A stretch of 64,000 bases of DNA from Betaproteobacteria bacterium (GTDB taxonomy: Bacteria; Pseudomonadota; Gammaproteobacteria; Burkholderiales; JAHFQX01). Shown one piece after another: positions 43,720 through 52,853 of this stretch. Under the pieces are notes generated by a model. The model did no database searches. It saw nothing but the letters and a program-made list of their open reading frames with translations, and was not told the DNA's origin. The DNA is taken from NCBI GenBank assembly GCA_023259135.1, contig JAHFQX010000010.1:1-64000 (forward strand), given 5' to 3'. Position numbers and translations under genes: made by a program. Each line of letters opens with the position of its first letter. Position 1 is the stretch's first letter.

Positions 43720-45314
43720 TTCGCCCCCGCCAGCAAGACCGCGACCTTGAAATTCGCTCCCGACGAGGTCCCCGCAATGTCCCGGGTGTTGCCGGATAGA
43801 CTCGCGTCGGAGCTAATGTCCAAGGGCAGTTGCGCCACCTTGGCTTGCCGGATGGCCGGATCCTTGGCCAGACGCTCGACAAACCCATTGATGCTGCTCA
43901 AGGCGGCTCGGAAATCCCCGCGGAATGGGCGGATTTCGGCTTCCACCCAACCATATTGGACGCCGTCCCGGTTTTCTCCCGCCAAGCCTGTCCTGAGCCC
44001 CGTCGAAGGGCCTGTCCGGAGCGACGTCGAAGGGCCGTCCCCCAACTTGGCGACGGCCTCGGCCATCTCTCCGGTTTTTCCGTCCCGCGACCAGCGCAGC
44101 CGGCGCACGGTGACTTCCGGGCTATTGTCCAGCGCCCGGCTCAGCGCCGCCATGAACGCATCGGGGGTCCGGGCATCGTCTCGCAACCGGCGGGCGGCAT
44201 CCACCGCCTGCTTAAGGGCCTCCGCCGAAGCCGGGGCCGCGGGGAACTGGGCGGTTACCGCCCGGTAGTTGTCCTGTTCCCGCAGAGTCTGCTGCCGCAA
44301 CTCGCGGGCTTCCGCCTCCCAGCTCCACTGCCGATAGGCATGGAAAGCGCTGACCGCCCCGGCCGCCAGCAGCACCGCCAAGCTGGCCCCATAAAGCCCG
44401 CGCTTGAACAGGTAGGCGCGATGCCGATGGGTCAGCTCGGGGCCCGCCAACTGGAGCGCCTTGCCCCGGCCCGAGCCCAGCAAATGCAAGTGCAGCGCAT
44501 CCGGATTCGCGGCCAGCGCCCCTACGGAAATCCCCAGGGATTGGGCCAGTTCTCCCGGAGCGCAACGCCGCCAGCGCAGTTCGGGACGACGCTGGATCAA
44601 TCGGGGCCCCAAGGCCTCCAGGGAACCGTCGGCATCGACGATCAGCACCAACGGCTGCTCGCCGGGGGGAATCAACCGCAAGCTGGTGAGATACAGGCGG
44701 GTGCTGGTGATTTCCTCGGTATACAGATCCAGCCCTCCCTGGGCCGGGTTTTCGGTGCGGCTCAGGCGGCTGATGCGGAACCGGCCGTCGCGAAAATAAG
44801 ACTGGCGCAAGCCCGAGGCGTGCTTGGAAATCAGCAGTAGATGGGGCTCGCCGGGGGCCAGCTTGGCGGCCAAGGCTTCGCCCGCCAGCGGAGCCGGAAA
44901 CACTCCCGCCAATGGATTCCCGGCTTTTTCGATGGCGGCCAGCCAATGGGAAAAGGTCTCCGGATGGGTCAGCGCGGCAAACAGAAAACGATCGTCCTGC
45001 CTCGCGCCGGCTTGCTTGCCTTGGAATCGCGCCGCTCGCAAGGGCGTGTTGCGGAAATACTGTAGCAGCCGGCGGGCCACCAGTTCCCGGCGGTCCTTGC
45101 CGAAGCTGTGGGGCAGGGACTCCAGCCGATAGTCTTCCTCCACCACGTCGGCCAGCAGGCGAACCGGGGCGCTCGGCGCGCGGGCCAGCCACCGCTGAAA
45201 GCCCAGCCAGCCGGGCTCGGTATTGGGGAAGACCTGGCACGGTCCCAGGCGGCCGCCCCACTCGGCGGCGGTGAGCTGATGGGCCGAAACGCACGCCAGC
45301 AGCTTACGCGCCAC
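43716..45314 (-). CDS. MshI/PilM-PilN-like MSHA biogenesis protein
   Basis: ATPase-like domain followed by TM and PilN-like region; contains in-frame PSTSLRTGPSTGLRTG insertion. Confidence 0.7.
   Translation of the reverse strand: MARKLLACVSAHQLTAAEWGGRLGPCQVFPNTEPGWLGFQRWLARAPSAPVRLLADVVEEDYRLESLPHSFGKDRRELVARRLLQYFRNTPLRAARFQGKQAGARQDDRFLFAALTHPETFSHWLAAIEKAGNPLAGVFPAPLAGEALAAKLAPGEPHLLLISKHASGLRQSYFRDGRFRISRLSRTENPAQGGLDLYTEEITSTRLYLTSLRLIPPGEQPLVLIVDADGSLEALGPRLIQRRPELRWRRCAPGELAQSLGISVGALAANPDALHLHLLGSGRGKALQLAGPELTHRHRAYLFKRGLYGASLAVLLAAGAVSAFHAYRQWSWEAEARELRQQTLREQDNYRAVTAQFPAAPASAEALKQAVDAARRLRDDARTPDAFMAALSRALDNSPEVTVRRLRWSRDGKTGEMAEAVAKLGDGPSTSLRTGPSTGLRTGLAGENRDGVQYGWVEAEIRPFRGDFRAALSSINGFVERLAKDPAIRQAKVAQLPLDISSDASLSGNTRDIAGTSSGANFKVAVLLAGAK
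43987..44034. repeat. Two tandem 24-bp imperfect repeats inside the MshI-like CDS
   Basis: cctgtcctgagccccgtcgaaggg / cctgtccggagcgacgtcgaaggg (21/24 identical). Confidence 0.85.
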
Positions 45315-45392
45315 GGGTCGATCCTCGATGGGGATGAGAAGCCGGCATCAAAGCCGCAAAAAGCGGGGTAACGGCCAATTCGAGCTCCACCG

Positions 45393-46598
45393 TCAAAATT
45401 TGAGTTTGCCCAGCATGTCGTAGATGGGGGACATCACCGAGAACATGATCAGCGCCAGGATCAGCCCCAGCCCCACCGTCATCGCCGGCTCCAGCATCTT
45501 TAGGGCGCGGTCCACCGACTCCGAAACATCCCGGCTGTAGAAATAGCTGATGTTGAGCAAAGCGGCGTCCAGCGCGCCGGTGTTTTCTCCTACCCGCAGC
45601 ATGCGAATCACCAGGGGGGGGAAGATCCCCAGGTTCCTGAAAGTTTCGGACAGGCTGGCTCCCGCCGCCACCTGCTGTCCGGCTCGCTGCAAGCTGTCGG
45701 CGATGACCCGGTTGGCGACGATTTCCTCGCTGGTGCGCAAGGCATCCAGTATGGTGATGCCGGAGCGATACATGAGGGCGAACAAGTTGGCGAAGCGAGC
45801 CAGGATGATTTTTTGCAGAATCACCCCGGTCAGCGGCAAGCGCAATTTCAAGTGATCCCACAGATACTGCATCCGGGGGTTTCTGCGGACCGCCACGACT
45901 CCCCCCACCGCCAGCGCCACTGGCAAGCCCAGCGCCACCGGCCAAAACCGGGATAACACCTCCGAAGCGCCGATGAGCAGGCGGGTTTGCAGCGGCAGCG
46001 CCATGCCCATGTTTTTCAGCAGCCCCACCACTTGGGGCACCAGATACAACAGCAGGAAGATGACCACGCCCACCATCACCAGCAGCACCATGATGGGGTA
46101 GACCATCAGGCGCTTGGTCTGGGCCACCAGTTCGTCTTGCCATTTCAGCATGGCGCCGAGATTCTCGAAGATTTCGGTCAGCAATCCGGCTTGCTCGCCG
46201 GCCTTGATCAAGCTGACGAACACCAAGTCGAACACCGCCGGATGGGCGGCCAGGCAGGCGGAAAACATCTTGCCGGCTTCCAAGTCCTCCAGCACGGCGG
46301 CCAGGATTTCCCGGAAGCGGGGATTGTCGATGCTGTCCCGCAAATCCCGCAAGCCATCCCGCAGGGGAATGCCGGAGCGGCTGATCTGCTCCATGTCGAA
46401 GCAAAAAGCGATCAGGTCGCGGCGCGAGATTCGGCTTTTGTACAGCGCCGCGGTGCGGTCGCTGACGGGGCGGAAGGTGATCAGATCCAGGCCCATGCGC
46501 TTCAGGCGCAGCTCCAGATCCACCTCGTTGCCGGCATCCAAGCGGCCCCGCGCCGGCTGGCCTTGCTGATCGACGGCTTTGTATTGATACCCGGGCAC
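45393..46598 (-). CDS. mshG: Type II secretion/pilus inner membrane protein (MshG/GspF-like)
   Basis: RDLIAFCFDMEQISRSGIPLRDGLRDL; FANLFALMYRSGITILDALRTSEEIVAN; MFSVMSPIYDMLGKL. Confidence 0.88.
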   Translation of the reverse strand: MPGYQYKAVDQQGQPARGRLDAGNEVDLELRLKRMGLDLITFRPVSDRTAALYKSRISRRDLIAFCFDMEQISRSGIPLRDGLRDLRDSIDNPRFREILAAVLEDLEAGKMFSACLAAHPAVFDLVFVSLIKAGEQAGLLTEIFENLGAMLKWQDELVAQTKRLMVYPIMVLLVMVGVVIFLLLYLVPQVVGLLKNMGMALPLQTRLLIGASEVLSRFWPVALGLPVALAVGGVVAVRRNPRMQYLWDHLKLRLPLTGVILQKIILARFANLFALMYRSGITILDALRTSEEIVANRVIADSLQRAGQQVAAGASLSETFRNLGIFPPLVIRMLRVGENTGALDAALLNISYFYSRDVSESVDRALKMLEPAMTVGLGLILALIMFSVMSPIYDMLGKLKF

Positions 46599-46604
46599 GG
46601 CGGA

Positions 46605-48308
46605 TCACTCGACTCGGCTGGAAAAATCCACCGAGCGGCCCACTTCGCTGATGGTGGTCACTCCCTCCAGGATGCGATCGATGCCGTCGTTGGCCAGCGG
46701 CCGGAACCCCTTTTGCACCGCCAGGTTCCGGATGTCCCGGGCCGGGGCGCGACGGCCCACCAGATCATCCAGGTCCGGATCCATCGGCAGCAATTCCATA
46801 ATGGAGGACCGGCCCTTGTATCCCTTGAAGCTACAGGCCTTGCATCCCACGGGACGGTAAAGGGTCAGGGGCTTGTCGTCCGTTGCCCCCAATACCGCTC
46901 TTTCCTCGGGCGTGGCGCGATAAGGCGCCTTGCAGTGCGGGCACAGCAACCGCACCAGCCGCTGGGCCACCACTCCGATGATGTTGCCGGCCATGATGTC
47001 GGGCTGAATGCCGATGTCCAGCAAGCGGGGAAACGCCCCCAGGGCGGAATTGGTATGCAGCGTGGTGAACACCTGATGGCCAGTCATGGCGGCCCGGAAA
47101 GCCATTTCGGCGGTGTCCCGGTCCCGCACCTCCCCCACCAGGACGATATCGGGATCCTGGCGCATGATGGAGCGGATGCCGTCGGCGAAATCCATTTTCG
47201 CGGTCTCGTTTACCGAAGTCTGGCGCATCATGGCCACCGGGTATTCCACCGGGTCTTCCAAGGTCATGATGTTGACCATTTCGGTATTCAGCCGGCTCAG
47301 CAGGGAGTACAGGGTGGTGGTCTTGCCGCTGCCGGTGGGCCCGGTCAGGATGATGATGCCTTCCGGTTTGGCCAGCATGCGCTCCAAGGTGGCCATGGCG
47401 GCGGGGGGAAGCCCCATCTGCTCCAGACTGACGATGGATTTCTCCCGATCCAGCACTCGCAGCACGATGTTCTCGCCGTAAATGGTGGGCTGGCTGGACA
47501 CCCGGAAATCCACCGGCCGGCCGTGGACGTTCAAGGACAAGCGGCCGTCCTGGGGAATCCGCGTTTCGGCGATGTTCAACTCGCTGATCACCTTGAGGCG
47601 CACCGCCATGCCCGGCCAGTAAGTCTTATGCAAGCTGCGCACCTGCTCCAGAACGCCGTCGATGCGATAGCGGATTCGCACGAAGGCGAATTCCGGCTCG
47701 AAGTGAATATCCGAGGCGCCGCGCTTGACTGCATCCACCAGCAGCGCTCCCACCAGCCGGACGATGGGCTGGGTGTACTCTTCGCCGCCGGCCAGCAGGC
47801 TCTGATAGTCGATCTCGCCGGTTTCGATCTCCCGCAGGATGCCGTCCACCGACAGCTCGTGGCCGTAAAACTGGTCCAAGTGCTCCGCGAGCTGGGCCTC
47901 CCCCGCCAGCACCGTCTTGAGCTTGACCCTCGGCCCCAGCAAGGCCCGCAGTTGGTCCAGGGCCACCACGTTGAAGATCTCGCTGATGGCCACCGTCAGC
48001 AAGGATTCCGGCTCGTCGTAGGCGATGGGCAGCATCCGGTGTTGGCGGGCGAATTCCAGGGGCACCAGGCGGATCGCGTCGGCATCCGCCGCCACCAGGG
48101 AAAGATCGATGCTTTCCTGGCCGATGGTGCGGGCCAGGGTATCGCGGATCACCGCTTCGGTGACGAAGCCGAGCCGGATCAACAGCCGGCCCAAGGGGAG
48201 GCTGTTCTGCTTTTGCTCGGTCAGCGCGATCCGCAGCTGATCCTGGGAAATGAGACCCTGCTGCACCAGAATTTCGCCGAGCCGCAATTTCCTGCGCTGC
48301 TCCGCCAT
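46605..48308 (-). CDS. mshE: Pilus/T2SS assembly ATPase (MshE/GspE-like)
   Basis: ILTGPTGSGKTTTLYSLLSRLNT; LVGEVRDRDTAEMAFRAAMTGHQVFTTLHTN; LCPHCK zinc motif. Confidence 0.92.
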   Translation of the reverse strand: MAEQRRKLRLGEILVQQGLISQDQLRIALTEQKQNSLPLGRLLIRLGFVTEAVIRDTLARTIGQESIDLSLVAADADAIRLVPLEFARQHRMLPIAYDEPESLLTVAISEIFNVVALDQLRALLGPRVKLKTVLAGEAQLAEHLDQFYGHELSVDGILREIETGEIDYQSLLAGGEEYTQPIVRLVGALLVDAVKRGASDIHFEPEFAFVRIRYRIDGVLEQVRSLHKTYWPGMAVRLKVISELNIAETRIPQDGRLSLNVHGRPVDFRVSSQPTIYGENIVLRVLDREKSIVSLEQMGLPPAAMATLERMLAKPEGIIILTGPTGSGKTTTLYSLLSRLNTEMVNIMTLEDPVEYPVAMMRQTSVNETAKMDFADGIRSIMRQDPDIVLVGEVRDRDTAEMAFRAAMTGHQVFTTLHTNSALGAFPRLLDIGIQPDIMAGNIIGVVAQRLVRLLCPHCKAPYRATPEERAVLGATDDKPLTLYRPVGCKACSFKGYKGRSSIMELLPMDPDLDDLVGRRAPARDIRNLAVQKGFRPLANDGIDRILEGVTTISEVGRSVDFSSRVE

Positions 48309-48309
48309 G

Positions 48310-49536
48310 TCATTCCTCCGCGGCGCCGAGCTTGGCGACCCGCTCCTGGGCCAGGGCCGGATCGAAGCCGTGGACGTTATGCCTGCCGGCCAATTCCAGA
48401 GCCTGACGGTAATAAGTCAGCGCCAGCCGGGGTTGGGACAAATGCTCCAGACCCACCGCCAGATTGTAGGCATAAGCCGGATTGTCGGGGGCCAGCCGGT
48501 AGGCTTGAAAATACGCCTGCTGGGCCTGCGGCCAGCGGAACTGGTCGGCATAAAGATTGCCGAGGGCAAAATACAAGAAAGCCGACGGTTCCCGGGCGAT
48601 GAGCTGCTTGAGCCGGGACTCCGCCGCATTGGCGTCCACCTTGCCGGAGGAGCCCAGCAGGCCGGCTTGGGCCGCGGAATTCCTAGGATCCAATTCCAGC
48701 ACCCGGCCGAAATAGCCGGCGGCGGTTTCCGGCTCCCCCAGCCGCATGGCGACGGCGGCCAACCCCAGCAAGGCGTCGATGTTGCGGGGATCGGTCTGCA
48801 AGTAAGCGCTGTATTTTTCGCTGGCCTCCTTGCTGCGGTCCTGAGCCAAGGCGGCATAGGCTTCCATGAGCAGGCGCGGAACCTCGGCGGGAGCGCCGCC
48901 GGGCTTCACCGCCACCCCATCCGCCGGGCGAGGCGGGGGGGTCGCCGGAGCGGCGGGCGCCGCCTTGGGGACAGCGACCGGAACGGCGGGCGGCGGGGGT
49001 TCCGGAGCCGCGGCAGGGGCTTTCGGAAGCGCGACGGCCTCCGGGGCCGGCGGGGCGGGGAGCACCGGCGTCGCGGGCGGCAAGGCGGCAGGCTGGGGCT
49101 GGGATCGAGGTCTAGCGACCAACAAGACCGGGTGATTGATCGCCACGTAGAAGTAACCGCCATACCCCACCACCGCCAAGCCCACCAGGGTTCCCAAAAT
49201 CCCCCAACGGTGGAGCATCAGCCGATCGCCCCAGGATTCCTTGGGTTGGGTGGCTTGGAGGACCGCCCGGGCGGTTTCTTGAGCCGGCTCCGAGCCGATC
49301 CCCGGCTCGACCCTGGGGGAGGGTGGGGTCAGGGGTTCGGCGCGGATTTGCGGGCGGTGCGCCTCGATGCCGGACTCTTCATAGAGGTCCGGTTCGGCGT
49401 CGGGCACCGGCTCGGCTTCCAACTCCCGCTCCAGATCTTCCAGGGAAAGCTGGGACTGAGCGTCTTGGCGGGGTCGCTCCTCGTACTGCTCCCGATTTTT
49501 TTCGGCCTTTTGCAAGGCCTTCATCAGCAAGCTCAT
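48310..49536 (-). CDS. TPR-containing MshN-like protein
   Basis: SLLMKALQKAEKNREQ start, Pro/Ala-rich linker, TPRs. Confidence 0.75.
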   Translation of the reverse strand: MSLLMKALQKAEKNREQYEERPRQDAQSQLSLEDLERELEAEPVPDAEPDLYEESGIEAHRPQIRAEPLTPPSPRVEPGIGSEPAQETARAVLQATQPKESWGDRLMLHRWGILGTLVGLAVVGYGGYFYVAINHPVLLVARPRSQPQPAALPPATPVLPAPPAPEAVALPKAPAAAPEPPPPAVPVAVPKAAPAAPATPPPRPADGVAVKPGGAPAEVPRLLMEAYAALAQDRSKEASEKYSAYLQTDPRNIDALLGLAAVAMRLGEPETAAGYFGRVLELDPRNSAAQAGLLGSSGKVDANAAESRLKQLIAREPSAFLYFALGNLYADQFRWPQAQQAYFQAYRLAPDNPAYAYNLAVGLEHLSQPRLALTYYRQALELAGRHNVHGFDPALAQERVAKLGAAEE

Positions 49537-51329
49537 GGACCCGTTTTCGCCGCCGCCGGAAGAAATTGCCGGAACAGCTTAAGCTCGTCGCTCTCCAGGC
49601 TGGGATTGCCGATGACGGTCGGCCGCAGAAAAATCACCAGTTCCGTTTTTTTCACCTGCTGGTCGCGGAAGCTGAATAGGTTCCCCACCGCCGGATCGGT
49701 GGAGAGCCCCGGCAAGCCGTCGCGATTACGCTGTACGTCGTCCTGCATCAAGCCGCCCAGCACCACGGTCTGAGCGCTGTTCACCTGGAGCACCGACTCC
49801 ATCTCCCGCACTTGAATCTCCGGGACCGGATTGATGATCCGGGCGGCTCCCGTCCCCAGCGACGGGTTGGGATCGTTCTTGAAGCCCAGGATGCGGGAAA
49901 TGGTGGGCCGCACCGTCAGAGTTACCGCTCCGTTCTCGTTGATCTGGGGCGTCACGCTCATCACCACGCCCACCGGCACGGTTTGCGCGGTGGTGGTGAA
50001 GGTGGTCAAGGCCGGCCCGGTGGACGGAGTCGTGGTTTGCGCGTCGATGGAAAAATAAACCAGATTGTCCACCACCTTGAGCAGCGCCGTCTGGTTGTTG
50101 AGGGCCATCAGCTTGGGACTGGAGAGTACTTTCGTGTTGCCGAACTGCTCCAGCAGCCGGATGGTGCCGCTGATGTTGCCTATGGGGGAATTGGTATTGA
50201 CATAGCCCACGGTGAAGTTGGGGGGAGTGGCCAGACTGCCCGCCAGCAAGGATTGGCTGATGTTGAGGCCGCCGCTCACCGCCAGCCGGCTCCAATCCAC
50301 CCCGGCCTTGTAGGCATCCGACAGGCCCACCTCCACGATGGTCGCCTCGATGAGCACTTGGCGAGCCACCGACGCAATCACGCTGTCCAGATACTTCTGG
50401 ACGAGTCCATGCTGCTTCTCGGTGGCGATGACGCTGACGCTCCCCGCCACCGGGTTGATGATGATGTCGTCTTTCGGGTCGCCGGGCAGGCTGGGAGAGG
50501 CGCCGCCGAAAGCGGCGTTGAACAAATCGGTGGCGTTGGGGCCCGCTCCCGCCACGGCCCCGGCCTGCTGCAAGCGTTCTTCCTTAGCCGCCCGCGCCGC
50601 TTCGGCTCGCGCCGCCCGGTCGTCGGCGGTCTGGGTCAGGGCCCGGGTGGAAGCCAAAATGCCGCGGATATTGTCCCGCAGCAACTCCCAGAAATTATTC
50701 TTGGAGGTGGTTTGTACGCTGGTGTTGGAAAGATTCCCGGAGGCCCCCGAACTCGCGCCCTGCGCGCCCGACCCGCCCCGGCTCGCGGGAGTGATCTGGC
50801 CGGAAACGGCAATGGTGGAAGTGGTATCCCGGGACATGTTGACGTAATCCACCCGGTAAGTCTTGAGATAGGGAACATCCGGCATCACCAGCCAGGTATC
50901 GTTCTCCTGGCGATAACGCAGATTGGCCTGCAACGCGATGCGGTCGAGAATGGCGGGGAGGGTCGCATCAATGGCGTTCAGGCTGATCAAGCCTTGCAAG
51001 CCCGGATGAATGTCGATGTTGCGCTTGGTGTCGCGGGCCAGGGCGAACAGCAATTCCTTCACTGGCACCTCGTTCACCACTACGCTGTAGACCGGCTCCT
51101 TGACCTTCGGTTTGGGGGGGGGCGGCAGAAATCCTCCGGCTCGGAGCGGAGCGGGAATGTCCTGGACTTTCGGATCGGCGGGACCCGCATCGATATGGGC
51201 CGAGGAAGGGGGAGGGACCGGGCGGGGAGCGGCGCAACCGGCCAACAGCAACGCCAGGAAAATGGGCGCCAGACGTTGCCGATAACTTCGCCCGCCTCGA
51301 ATTCGCCTATCGACGATGGCTCCCTCCAT
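49533..51329 (-). CDS. mshL: MSHA-type secretin MshL
   Basis: Lipobox LLLAGCAAP; secretin domain (VLIEATIVEVGLSDAYKAGVDW...VVLGGLMQDD). Confidence 0.9.
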   Translation of the reverse strand: MEGAIVDRRIRGGRSYRQRLAPIFLALLLAGCAAPRPVPPPSSAHIDAGPADPKVQDIPAPLRAGGFLPPPPKPKVKEPVYSVVVNEVPVKELLFALARDTKRNIDIHPGLQGLISLNAIDATLPAILDRIALQANLRYRQENDTWLVMPDVPYLKTYRVDYVNMSRDTTSTIAVSGQITPASRGGSGAQGASSGASGNLSNTSVQTTSKNNFWELLRDNIRGILASTRALTQTADDRAARAEAARAAKEERLQQAGAVAGAGPNATDLFNAAFGGASPSLPGDPKDDIIINPVAGSVSVIATEKQHGLVQKYLDSVIASVARQVLIEATIVEVGLSDAYKAGVDWSRLAVSGGLNISQSLLAGSLATPPNFTVGYVNTNSPIGNISGTIRLLEQFGNTKVLSSPKLMALNNQTALLKVVDNLVYFSIDAQTTTPSTGPALTTFTTTAQTVPVGVVMSVTPQINENGAVTLTVRPTISRILGFKNDPNPSLGTGAARIINPVPEIQVREMESVLQVNSAQTVVLGGLMQDDVQRNRDGLPGLSTDPAVGNLFSFRDQQVKKTELVIFLRPTVIGNPSLESDELKLFRQFLPAAAKTGP

Positions 51330-51413
51330 GCTCGCTCCCCCGGAAATCAGCGGTCTATTCTAACATTCCGCGCTTTTGGCATCCCGCCCAAAAACCGCCC
51401 CGGATACGGGGTA

Positions 51414-52838
51414 TCAGGACGCGTTCTGCCCGCCGATCTCGGCCCGGATCCCTTGCACGGTCCGCAAATACGGACGATAGCCCTTGACCGAAGCGGGGAG
51501 CTGGCTCAATGCCTGTGCTGCCTCTTCGCGGCCGGGAAAGCTCCCATAGAGAACCGTCACCGAAGGCTTTCCTTTGGCGAAAGTACGATACACAAAAATC
51601 CCTTTTTCATCAATGTATTTTGAAAGTATTTTCAGGTGGCGCTTTAATTGTTCCGGGTTATCGGTGCCCATCAACTGAATGCTGTGGGTTCCCGGCGGCT
51701 CCCGAGCCAGCCATTCTCGGGTCGTTTGCAGCCGGGACTCCAGCAGATCGACTGGGGACGCAATCGGACCGGACTTTTCCGGCGGGCTGGCCGGCGCTGG
51801 GGCGGCTTGAGGCGCCGGTGCCGGGCTGGCCGCCTCCGCCACGGGCACCGGAACCGGGTTGACTGGCGGGGCGGGGCGAGGAGTCTGGGTCTGTTGCGCT
51901 GGAGCAACAACAGCCGGCTCAGCTGGGCGATACGTGCCGTAAATGCCGTAAGCGATTGCTCCGATCGTCATTCCCGTCCCCAGCAACACCGCCCCGGCGG
52001 CGAAGCGTGGCCACGGCGGCGGGGCGGCCTGGCTGAATTCGCAGTCCCGCACCGCCGCCCGTGCATGACGCAGGCGGAGGGTATGGGTATTCTCGGCAAA
52101 AGCCGCCAGCAAGGTCTTGTCCGCCACCAGATTGAGACGGCGGGTCAGGCCGCCGGCGGCCCGGTTCATATAATTCACCACCCGGCGGCCAAACAAATCC
52201 GGCCCCCGGTAACCGGCCGCCCGCAGCCGGAAGGAAAGGTATTCTTGCGCTTGCTGGATCGCCAGGGGCTGCAAGTAAAAACTGTGGGTGATGCGTTCGC
52301 GCAATTGGCGGATTTCCGGCTGGCGCAGCATTTCGTCCAGTTCCGGCTGGCCGAACAACACGATCTGCAGCAGCTTGCTGTGCTGGGTCTCCAAGTTGGA
52401 GAGCAGGCGGATCTCTTCCAAGGTGGCCACCGGCATGCTCTGGGATTCCTCCACGAACACCACGACCCGCTGCCCCTGGGCGTGGCGCTCCAACAGATAG
52501 GCATGCAAGGCCTGCATCACCTGCAACCGGTCCGCGTCCCGCGACAAGGGAAGCTGCATCTCGAAAGCAATGGCATGCAGAATCTCCTCGGGAGCAACGC
52601 TGGGATTCACCAGGTAAACGCTTTCCACTCCTTGGGGCAATCGGGCTTGCAGCATGCGGCATAGCATGGTCTTGCCGCTGCCGACCTCGCCGGTCACTTT
52701 GACGATGCCTTCTCCTTGGGTGATGGCGTAAATCAGCGCCTCGAGGATCGCCCCCCGGTTGCCGCCGGAATAAAAAAAATCCGTGTCGGGAGTGATCTTG
52801 AAAGGGGGGCGGGTCAAGCCGAAATAAGTGTAATACAC
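51414..52838 (-). CDS. mshM: ExeA/MshM-like AAA ATPase with TM and C-terminal SPOR-like domain
   Basis: MYYTYFGLTRPPFKITPDTDFFYSGGNRGAILEALIYAI; VTGEVGSGKTMLCRML; C-terminal IQLMGTDNPEQLKRHLKIL...YGSFPGREEA. Confidence 0.87.
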   Translation of the reverse strand: MYYTYFGLTRPPFKITPDTDFFYSGGNRGAILEALIYAITQGEGIVKVTGEVGSGKTMLCRMLQARLPQGVESVYLVNPSVAPEEILHAIAFEMQLPLSRDADRLQVMQALHAYLLERHAQGQRVVVFVEESQSMPVATLEEIRLLSNLETQHSKLLQIVLFGQPELDEMLRQPEIRQLRERITHSFYLQPLAIQQAQEYLSFRLRAAGYRGPDLFGRRVVNYMNRAAGGLTRRLNLVADKTLLAAFAENTHTLRLRHARAAVRDCEFSQAAPPPWPRFAAGAVLLGTGMTIGAIAYGIYGTYRPAEPAVVAPAQQTQTPRPAPPVNPVPVPVAEAASPAPAPQAAPAPASPPEKSGPIASPVDLLESRLQTTREWLAREPPGTHSIQLMGTDNPEQLKRHLKILSKYIDEKGIFVYRTFAKGKPSVTVLYGSFPGREEAAQALSQLPASVKGYRPYLRTVQGIRAEIGGQNAS

Positions 52839-52853
52839 GGCCGCTCCTCGGGA

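Noticed and set aside
45987-48602. 871-aa plus-strand ORF opposite mshG/mshE
   Set aside because: Antisense shadow of well-supported genes in GC-rich DNA; low-complexity His/Gln/Gly-rich composition.
49812-51623. 603-aa plus-strand ORF opposite mshL
   Set aside because: Shadow ORF; the secretin on the minus strand is well supported.
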